The notes below the pieces were generated by a model. That model saw nothing but the letters and a program-made list of their open reading frames with translations, searched no databases and had not been told where the DNA came from. Shown piece by piece: positions 1-4,673 of a stretch of 5,816 nucleotides of DNA. A program made the translations under genes and the position numbers. Source of the stretch: an uncultured Schwartzia sp. (GTDB lineage Bacteria > Bacillota > Negativicutes > Selenomonadales > Selenomonadaceae). How positions within the stretch are numbered: position 1 is the stretch's first letter; each line of letters opens with the position of its first letter. The stretch lies in contig CAJPUA010000070.1 in assembly GCA_905373705.1 (NCBI GenBank), positions 1 to 5,816 of the forward strand. Direction: 5' to 3'.

Positions 1-935
1 TCGATATAATCCCGGCGAGCCTGTCGATAATCGTAGATGCCGATGGCCGTCGTCGGGCTCGTATAATTAAGGGCGATATTGTCTGTTTTCCACTGCCGGT
101 AGCCGTCGATCCAATTCTTCGGAGCGTTAGGCGTTACCGGATAGGAGCTGTCATAACCCAGATAGCGGGACGCGGGACTGCCGTTTTTGTTATTCCCGAT
201 GACGACGCCTTCCTTTTTATAAATATGGGAATAGGAAAGATTCAGGCGATCGTCGTCGTTTAGCTTATATGTCGTGTCGAAATGGATGTCGTGCGCGTCG
301 GATGCGGTGTTCCGGTAATAGCCGCCGCTTTTCGATTTTGAGGCGTTAATGTTCCAAGAAAGGCGCTGGTCGTTTGTCGCTCCCTGATGGATCACGGTCG
401 TTTTAAACGTGTGCCAGCTGCCGACGCTTTGCCGCAGGGTTGTTCGCGATCCTTTGACCGCAGTGTCGTCCGTGACGATATTGATGACGCCGCCTACCGC
501 GCCGCCATAGAGGGCGGTAGCGCCGCGGGTAAGCTCGATCTTTTTGACCCCCGTGACCGGCAGCGCGTCCCATTCCAGCGCCCGACCGCCCATGCCGATC
601 TCGCCGACGTCCTGCACTACATTGCCGTTGACGGCGATGACCGTCCGCTCGTGATTCAGCCCCCGCAGCCCCACCTGAATGCCGGAATTTTGCCCCTTTG
701 TCACCACAACGCCGGGCACGTTGAGGAGAATATCCGCCGCCGTTTTTATCTGCCCCGCGTCGATGAGCTCCTTGACGCTGACGGAGGTCCCTGCTTCGTC
801 AGTGTTATTAACGCGATCCGCCACCACGACGATTTCGTCGAGGTCAAAGGTTTGAAGCGATTCCTCAGCCTGCGCTGTAGCCGTCAGGGCGATCAAGGAC
901 AGTCCGCCGGCAATTCCCATCATCTTTTTTCTCAT
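1..935 (-). CDS. TonB-dependent outer-membrane receptor, N-terminal part (runs off left edge)
   Basis: This is the N-terminal 311 codons of an outer-membrane receptor that would import a scarce ligand using energy from TonB-ExbBD. Residues 1-23 form a signal peptide (MRKKMM, a hydrophobic core, then AQA before EE). A TonB box, DEIVVVADR, lies at about 33-41. The plug domain follows: TAADILLNVPGVVV at about 65-78, GLRGL at 89-93, and IELTRGATALYGGAVGGVIN at about 133-152, which is the family's typical plug ending. From about 165 onward, alternating polar strands such as RLNLSYSHIY look like the first barrel strands. Receptors of this family are usually 600-800 aa, so over half is missing. The ATG is supported by AAGGAG (946-951, minus strand) 10 nt upstream and by the signal peptide starting there. 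It lies 59 nt after the TrmO-like gene on the same strand, with no good promoter between them. The Fur-like sites upstream suggest an iron-related ligand such as siderophore or haem, but the ligand is not determinable from this part. Confidence 0.95.
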   Translation of the reverse strand, partial: MRKKMMGIAGGLSLIALTATAQAEESLQTFDLDEIVVVADRVNNTDEAGTSVSVKELIDAGQIKTAADILLNVPGVVVTKGQNSGIQVGLRGLNHERTVIAVNGNVVQDVGEIGMGGRALEWDALPVTGVKKIELTRGATALYGGAVGGVINIVTDDTAVKGSRTTLRQSVGSWHTFKTTVIHQGATNDQRLSWNINASKSKSGGYYRNTASDAHDIHFDTTYKLNDDDRLNLSYSHIYKKEGVVIGNNKNGSPASRYLGYDSSYPVTPNAPKNWIDGYRQWKTDNIALNYTSPTTAIGIYDYRQARRDYI

Positions 936-994
936 CGGTTATTCGCTCCTTAATTATGTTACTTTCCCTTAATTGTATTGCTTTGTCGTTTACC

Positions 995-1402
995 TCAGTT
1001 CTCTGCTTCGCCGGGCGTTAGATCCCTGGCGTAAGGCTTGATGTCGATCAGGCTGCTCTGATCTGCCGCGTCCAAGCCGGTTACATGCAGCTTGTTCCCT
1101 TCTCGGCGATCCAATTTTACGATACAGATATTAATGGGATTGGGCCGGTGGGGCGAGCGGCTGGCAAAAACGCCGCATGGCCTTCCTAAACCGGGCGGAA
1201 CCGTTTGCAAAAGGGTGCGATCCGCTAAATGCGCTTCGTAGAGAACAAGATAATTTCGCCCTGCCTCCACGCCGAGAAGCGCGTCGCCGTACGCGGGGAG
1301 GATTTCGATGACTGAAGCCGCCGGAGAGAATATCCCCTGCCGCGGACAATCCTTCGGCTGGGGAAAAGGACTGTGAATGATGCCAATTTGTTTTACTTCC
1401 AA
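995..1402 (-). CDS. Short TrmO/TsaA (YaeB) family protein, putative tRNA m6t6A37 methyltransferase
   Basis: This 135-aa protein belongs to the TrmO/TsaA family. The E. coli member uses S-adenosylmethionine to N6-methylate t6A37 in tRNA-Thr(GGU). Visible family landmarks are KQIGIIHSPF at 4-13, PRQGIF at 20-25, the signature GVFASRSPHRPNPI at 77-90, and LDAADQSSLIDIKPY at 110-124. It matches only the N-terminal beta-barrel domain. E. coli TrmO is about 235 aa and has an extra C-terminal domain that is absent here. The segment usually reading SHLW is replaced by RNYLVLY, and DGTP by DQSS, so this is a divergent, minimal member and its substrate could differ. The start is TTG: an in-frame TGA lies only two codons upstream (1409-1411), and GAGGTG (1410-1415) sits 7 nt before the TTG. 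It is the first gene of a probable operon with the TonB receptor and is driven by the promoter at 1448-1476. Family assignment is strong; the exact reaction is inferred. Confidence 0.88.
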   Translation of the reverse strand: MEVKQIGIIHSPFPQPKDCPRQGIFSPAASVIEILPAYGDALLGVEAGRNYLVLYEAHLADRTLLQTVPPGLGRPCGVFASRSPHRPNPINICIVKLDRREGNKLHVTGLDAADQSSLIDIKPYARDLTPGEAEN

Positions 1403-1409
1403 GGATTTT

Positions 1410-1415
1410 CACCTC
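1410..1415 (-). promoter_or_regulatory. Ribosome binding site that fixes the TTG start of the TrmO-like gene
   Basis: On the minus strand this reads GAGGTG, 7 nt before the TTG at 1402-1400. The in-frame stop TGA at 1411-1409 overlaps it, so no upstream in-frame start is possible. The TTG is the only start that keeps the conserved KQIGIIHSP beginning of the family. Confidence 0.75.
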
Positions 1416-1429
1416 TTTATAACGTTTAA

Positions 1430-1439
1430 GATAATTATC
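1430..1439 (-). promoter_or_regulatory. Second Fur-like palindrome near the transcription start
   Basis: GATAATTATC is a perfect 10-bp inverted repeat made of a Fur hexamer GATAAT overlapping its complement. It lies just downstream of the -10 box, about at the predicted transcription start near 1441. Read on the minus strand as TGATAATTATCTTAA it matches 11 of 14 Fur consensus positions. Together with the site at 1449-1463 it would flank or cover the start of transcription, as in tandem Fur operators. Confidence 0.5.
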
Positions 1440-1447
1440 ATATGCAA

Positions 1448-1476
1448 AGTATAATTATTCTCAAAGATTTTGTCAA
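1448..1476 (-). promoter_or_regulatory. Sigma-70 promoter of the trmO-like/TonB receptor operon
   Basis: On the minus strand there is a perfect -35 box TTGACA (1476-1471), a 17-bp spacer, and the -10 box TATACT (1453-1448). The predicted transcription start is near 1441, giving a leader of roughly 38 nt before the TTG start. The promoter points left and is arranged back-to-back with the tRNA-Leu promoter; the two -35 boxes are about 27 bp apart. Its strength on paper is notable because it is overlapped by likely repressor sites. Confidence 0.85.
1449..1463 (-). promoter_or_regulatory. Fur-box-like operator overlapping the -10 and spacer
   Basis: The minus strand reads TGAGAATAATTATAC. Against the 7-1-7 Fur consensus TGATAATNATTATCA it matches 11 of 14 specified positions. 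It overlaps the -10 box and the adjacent spacer, so a bound repressor would block RNA polymerase. Its position before a TonB-dependent receptor fits iron-dependent repression by Fur. AT-rich promoter DNA can mimic such sites, and other Fur-family proteins (Zur, PerR) recognise similar sequences, so the regulator's identity is inferred. Confidence 0.6.
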
Positions 1477-1503
1477 ACACGGAGAAAAGAAAATATAAAA
1501 TTT

Positions 1504-1533
1504 TTGACAGGCGACAGCGCCGTGTGCTAGAAT
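1504..1533 (+). promoter_or_regulatory. Promoter of tRNA-Leu
   Basis: A perfect -35 TTGACA (1504-1509) is followed by an 18-bp spacer and the -10 TAGAAT (1528-1533). TGC directly before the -10 makes it an extended -10. The predicted transcription start is near 1540, about 20 nt before the mature tRNA 5' end. It is a strong-looking promoter, as expected for a stable RNA gene, and diverges from the trmO-like promoter. Confidence 0.8.
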
Positions 1534-1561
1534 GAACCGACGCGGAGAAGACCGCAGTTTG

Positions 1562-1646
1562 GCGGACATGGCGGAACTGGCAGACGCGCTGGATTTAGGA
1601 TCCAGTGCCGCAAGGCGTGGAGGTTCGAGCCCTCTTGTCCGCACCA
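1562..1646 (+). tRNA. tRNA-Leu, anticodon UAG
   Basis: This is a complete 85-nt class II tRNA. The acceptor stem GCGGACA (1562-1568) pairs with TGTCCGC (1636-1642). The discriminator is A1643 and CCA is encoded (1644-1646). The anticodon stem CTGGA/TCCAG (1589-1593/1601-1605) encloses the loop TTTAGGA, giving anticodon TAG at 1596-1598, which reads leucine CUN codons. A long variable arm with a GCC/GGC stem around GCAA supports the class II (leucine) assignment. The T arm carries TTCGAGC (1624-1630) with a five-pair stem that includes one G-U pair. A73 is the expected discriminator for leucine. It appears to be a single-gene tRNA unit with its own promoter. Confidence 0.97.
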
Positions 1647-1655
1647 GAAACGAAC

Positions 1656-1680
1656 AGGCGCGGCCAAGAGCGGCGTCTTT
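1656..1680 (+). terminator. Candidate weak rho-independent terminator after tRNA-Leu
   Basis: AGGCGCGGC (1656-1664) can pair with GCGGCGTCT (1670-1678) around the loop CAAGA, with one G-G mismatch and one G-U pair. It is followed by TTTGATTT. The U-tract is short and interrupted, so termination may be incomplete and some tRNA transcripts could run on into the valS leader. Confidence 0.4.
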
Positions 1681-1683
1681 GAT

Positions 1684-1712
1684 TTGCATTTTGGGGCCGG
1701 ATGTGCTAGACT
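1684..1712 (+). promoter_or_regulatory. Promoter of the valS T-box leader
   Basis: The -35-like TTGCAT (1684-1689), a 17-bp spacer, and the -10 TAGACT (1707-1712) with TGC immediately upstream form an extended -10 promoter. Transcription would start near 1719, just where the T-box Stem I begins. The -10 region TGTGCTAGA is identical to that of the tRNA-Leu promoter. The weaker -35 fits a gene whose output is set mainly by leader read-through. Confidence 0.65.
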
Positions 1713-1718
1713 GGCGTG

Positions 1719-1945
1719 ATAGACGGCGATGAAGAAGAGGAGTACGCGTCCTGAGCGGCAGAGAGAGGGAACGGCGGGTGAAAGTTCCTGCGCGGCGGTG
1801 CGGAAGGTCGCTTCGGAGCTTCGCGGCTGAATGAAGTAGGCGGCGACGCGGTAGCGGCGTTAGGCGGCGAGCCGGGCGATGCCCGGGAAGTTAGGTGGTA
1901 CCACGGAAGAATGCTCTTTCGTCCTTTAGGACGGGGGAGCTTTTT
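1719..1945 (+). promoter_or_regulatory. T-box riboswitch leader (valine-specific) controlling valS-folC
   Basis: T-box leaders bind a specific tRNA and allow transcription into the gene only when that tRNA is uncharged. Stem I begins near 1719. GAGTAC is at 1740-1745. The distal-loop motifs GAGAG (1761-1765) and GGTGAAAG (1777-1784) are enclosed by the GGAAC/GTTCC stem (1768-1772/1784-1788). The specifier region reads GAAG-GTC-GCTTCGGAGC, putting a valine GTC codon at 1807-1809, which would pair with tRNA-Val(GAC). A Stem III hairpin, CCGGGC-GAT-GCCCGG, lies at 1872-1886. The T-box proper, AGGTGGTACCACGG, is at 1893-1906. Its TGGT (1896-1899) complements ACCA, matching tRNA-Val with an A73 discriminator. 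The antiterminator can be drawn as AGG/CCT (1893-1895/1923-1925) flanking a 7-nt bulge, plus ACGGAAG/CTTTCGT (1903-1909/1916-1922). The match between the specifier and the downstream gene is strong support. Confidence 0.93.
1913..1945 (+). terminator. Intrinsic terminator of the valS T-box
   Basis: GCTCTTTCGTCC (1913-1924) pairs with GGACGGGGGAGC (1929-1940) around the loop TTTA, forming a 12-bp helix with three consecutive U-G wobbles. It is followed by TTTTTGTTTT. Its 5' strand is the same segment that pairs in the antiterminator (1916-1925), so the two structures exclude each other. It is conditional: active when charged tRNA-Val is plentiful. Confidence 0.92.
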
Positions 1946-2001
1946 GTTTTGCTGAGGAAGCGTTTCGGCGCGCGAGATAGGAAGGGCAGGAGAAGAGAGC
2001 G

Positions 2002-4662
2002 ATGGAAGCAGCGGAGAGCAATATTTCCAAGGTTTATGAACCGCAAAAATTCGAGAAAAAATGGTACGAATACTGGGAAAAGAACCGGCTTTTCCATGCT
2101 GAAGCGGAGCCGGGAAAAGAGCCTTACAGTATCGTTATTCCTCCGCCGAACGTGACGGGGCAGCTCCATATGGGACACGCAATGGATAATACCTTGCAGG
2201 ATATTCTTATCCGTTGGCGGCGGATGCAGGGCTATAATACTCTGTGGATACCGGGGTGCGACCACGCCGGCATCGCGACGCAGGCGAAGGTGGAGGAATC
2301 GCTCCGCGAGGAGGGTTTGACACGCTATGACCTGGGGCGGGAGAAGTTTTTAGAGCGGGTTTGGGCGTGGAAGGAGAAGTTCGGCAACCGGATCATGGAA
2401 CAGCTTCGCTCCCTGGGATCTTCCTGCGACTGGGAGCGGGAACGGTTTACGATGGACAAAGGATGCAGCCGCGCGGTGCGCGAGGTATTCGTCAGCCTTT
2501 ATGAAAAAGGGCTGATTTATCAGGGAACGCGCATTACGAATTGGTGCCCGCGCTGCCATACGGCGCTGTCGGATATCGAGGTCGAGCATGAGACGGAAAT
2601 GGGAAAGCTCTGGCATCTGCGTTATAAATTCGCGGATTCAGAGGAGTACATCGAAATCGCGACGACGCGGCCGGAGACGATGTTTGGCGATACAGGCGTG
2701 GCCGTTCACCCCGACGACGAGCGTTATCGAGGCATGGTAGGGCGGACGCTGATGCTGCCCATCGTGAACCGGCCTATTCCGCTCTTTGCCGACGAGTACG
2801 TCGATCCTAAGTTTGGCACCGGCGCGGTCAAGGTGACGCCGGCCCACGACCCGAACGATTTCGAGATGGGCGAGCGGCATGGGTTAGAGCAGGTCAAGGT
2901 CATCAATAACGACGGGACGATGGGCGAGGGCGCGGGCCGGTATGCCGGTATGGATCGCTACGCTTGCCGCGAGGCGCTGATAAAGGAGCTGACCGAGAGC
3001 GGCGTGCTGGTCAGCGAGGAGGCGCACGAACACGCGGTTGGCCATTGCTCGCGCTGCCATACGACGGTGGAGCCTCTGGTATCGAAGCAGTGGTTTGTGA
3101 AAATGGAACCTTTGGCGAAGCCGGCGATAGAAGCGGTGCAGGATGGCCGTATCCGCTTCGTACCCGAGCGTTTTACCAAGATTTATATTAACTGGCTGGA
3201 AAATATTCGCGACTGGTGCATTTCCCGTCAGCTCTGGTGGGGACACCGTATCCCCGCCTGGTATTGCGATGATTGCGGCGTAACCAGCGTGTCGCGCGAC
3301 GATCTCACGTCTTGCCCGGCGTGCGGCGGGACGCATATACGTCAGGAAGAGGATGTGCTGGACACATGGTTCAGCTCCGCTCTGTGGCCCTTTGAGACGA
3401 TGGGATGGCCGGACGAGACGCCGGAGTTGAAGCAGTTTTATCCGACGAATACGCTGGTGACGGGCTACGATATTATTTTCTTCTGGGTGGCCCGCATGGT
3501 GATGATGGGGCTGGAATTTGGCGGGGATATCCCCTTTCGTCACGTCTTTATTCATGGGCTGGTGCGCGACAGTCAGGGCCGCAAGATGAGCAAGTCGCTG
3601 GGCAACGGTATCGACCCCGTCGAGGTTATCGACAAATATGGCGCGGATACGCTGCGCTTCATGCTGGTCACCGGCAACACACCGGGCAACGATATGCGCT
3701 TTTATTGGGAACGCGTTGAGGCGGCGCGCAATTTCGCCAATAAGCTGTGGAATGCGTCGCGGTTTATGCTGATGAACCTGGAGGGCTTCGACGAAAGTTT
3801 TACGCCGCAGGCGGACGATTACACATTGGCGGATCGTTGGATATTGAGCCGTTATGCCTGGACAAGCATCGCCGTTACGGAAAATCTGGAAAAATTTGAG
3901 TTAGGCGAAGCGGCGCGCGCCATTTATGAGTTTATTTGGGGCGAGCTTTGCGACTGGTATATCGAACTGGTGAAAGGTCGCCTTTATAATAGAGAAGAAG
4001 GGCGTTCCAGACAGACGGCGCAATATGTGCTGGGCTATGTTTTAGAGCGCACCTTACGGCTGCTTCATCCGTTCATGCCGTTTCTTACGGAAGAGATATG
4101 GCAGCATATTCCCCATGAGGGGAAAAGCGTGATGATCGCGCCGTGGCCGACGGGAGAGGAAGTCTGGATTGATGACGCTGGGGAATCCTCGATGACGGCG
4201 CTTATGGAAACGATCAAGGCGATTCGCAATATGCGGTCCGAGGTGAACGCCGCGCCGGGGAAAAAGAGCGAGGCGATCCTGCACTTTGCCGACGCCGCAT
4301 GGCAGACTGTTTTTCGCGAAAACGAGGGCTATATTAAGGCGCTTGCCGACGCCGATCCGGTGACGATTCTTTCCGCGGATGCGGCGAAGCCGGAAAACGC
4401 TCTGACAGCCGTCGCGGGCGGAGTGGAGATATATCTGCCTCTCAAAGGCCTTATTGACGTGGAGAAAGAAAAAGCCAGGCTGGCGAAGGAGCAGAACACG
4501 CTGGAAAAAGAGATCGCTCGCACGGAGGGGAAGCTGGCGAACGAAAAGTTCGTCAGCAAGGCTCCGGCGGACGTGGTTGCGAAAGAACGCGCCAAGCTTA
4601 AGGAATACGAAGATAAAAAACAGATCGTAGCGGAGCGGCTGCGCTATCTGGCGGCGCTTTGA
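2002..4662 (+). CDS. valS: Valine--tRNA ligase (valyl-tRNA synthetase)
   Basis: This cytoplasmic class I synthetase joins valine to tRNA-Val using ATP and edits mischarged threonine. The 886-aa protein is complete and of normal length for bacterial ValRS. The Rossmann catalytic core begins with PPPNVTGQLHMGH (47-59), which contains the HIGH-type motif HMGH (56-59). The CP1 editing domain carries TTRPET (221-226) and HDPNDFEMG (282-290). Cys pairs C182/C185, C349/C352, C422/C425 and C438/C441 suggest zinc-binding knuckles, the last two forming a likely ribbon. The core resumes with CISRQLWWGHRIPAWYC and ends at KMSKS (528-532). The anticodon-binding helical domain follows (about 600-760). The charged C-terminal stretch from about 817 to 886 is the family's tRNA-binding coiled coil. 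The ATG is preceded by AGGAGA (1988-1993) at 8-nt spacing and begins where homologues begin. Expression is set by the valine T-box upstream, and folC follows 11 nt later. Confidence 0.99.
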   Translation: MEAAESNISKVYEPQKFEKKWYEYWEKNRLFHAEAEPGKEPYSIVIPPPNVTGQLHMGHAMDNTLQDILIRWRRMQGYNTLWIPGCDHAGIATQAKVEESLREEGLTRYDLGREKFLERVWAWKEKFGNRIMEQLRSLGSSCDWERERFTMDKGCSRAVREVFVSLYEKGLIYQGTRITNWCPRCHTALSDIEVEHETEMGKLWHLRYKFADSEEYIEIATTRPETMFGDTGVAVHPDDERYRGMVGRTLMLPIVNRPIPLFADEYVDPKFGTGAVKVTPAHDPNDFEMGERHGLEQVKVINNDGTMGEGAGRYAGMDRYACREALIKELTESGVLVSEEAHEHAVGHCSRCHTTVEPLVSKQWFVKMEPLAKPAIEAVQDGRIRFVPERFTKIYINWLENIRDWCISRQLWWGHRIPAWYCDDCGVTSVSRDDLTSCPACGGTHIRQEEDVLDTWFSSALWPFETMGWPDETPELKQFYPTNTLVTGYDIIFFWVARMVMMGLEFGGDIPFRHVFIHGLVRDSQGRKMSKSLGNGIDPVEVIDKYGADTLRFMLVTGNTPGNDMRFYWERVEAARNFANKLWNASRFMLMNLEGFDESFTPQADDYTLADRWILSRYAWTSIAVTENLEKFELGEAARAIYEFIWGELCDWYIELVKGRLYNREEGRSRQTAQYVLGYVLERTLRLLHPFMPFLTEEIWQHIPHEGKSVMIAPWPTGEEVWIDDAGESSMTALMETIKAIRNMRSEVNAAPGKKSEAILHFADAAWQTVFRENEGYIKALADADPVTILSADAAKPENALTAVAGGVEIYLPLKGLIDVEKEKARLAKEQNTLEKEIARTEGKLANEKFVSKAPADVVAKERAKLKEYEDKKQIVAERLRYLAAL

Positions 4663-4673
4663 GGGAAAACGAA

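Noticed and set aside
387..953. Plus-strand open frame of 188 codons
   Set aside because: It lies antisense to the TonB receptor, whose minus-strand translation has a clear signal peptide, TonB box and plug motifs. The plus-strand product has no recognisable domain.
948..974. Direct repeat CCTTAATT at 948-955 and 967-974 between the TrmO-like gene and the receptor
   Set aside because: The left copy overlaps the receptor's ribosome site. The repeat is only 8 bp in AT-rich DNA with no promoter or palindrome attached, so chance is the simplest explanation.
1131..1412. Minus-strand frame starting at a GTG inside the GAGGTG ribosome site
   Set aside because: It overlaps the TrmO-like gene in another frame and yields a low-complexity Arg/Ser/Pro-rich product. 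The conserved family motifs are all in the TTG-started frame.
1532..1732. Short plus-strand open frame of 66 codons
   Set aside because: It reads straight through the tRNA-Leu gene and the valS promoter, so it is a chance frame.
1895..2155. Plus-strand frame beginning in the T-box
   Set aside because: It covers the T-box antiterminator and terminator and the valS start in another frame. Its product is Arg-rich with no family resemblance.
2884..3555. Minus-strand 223-codon frame inside valS, and similar antisense frames at 4054-4701
   Set aside because: These are antisense shadows of a highly conserved valS sequence in GC-rich DNA. No ribosome site or domain supports them.
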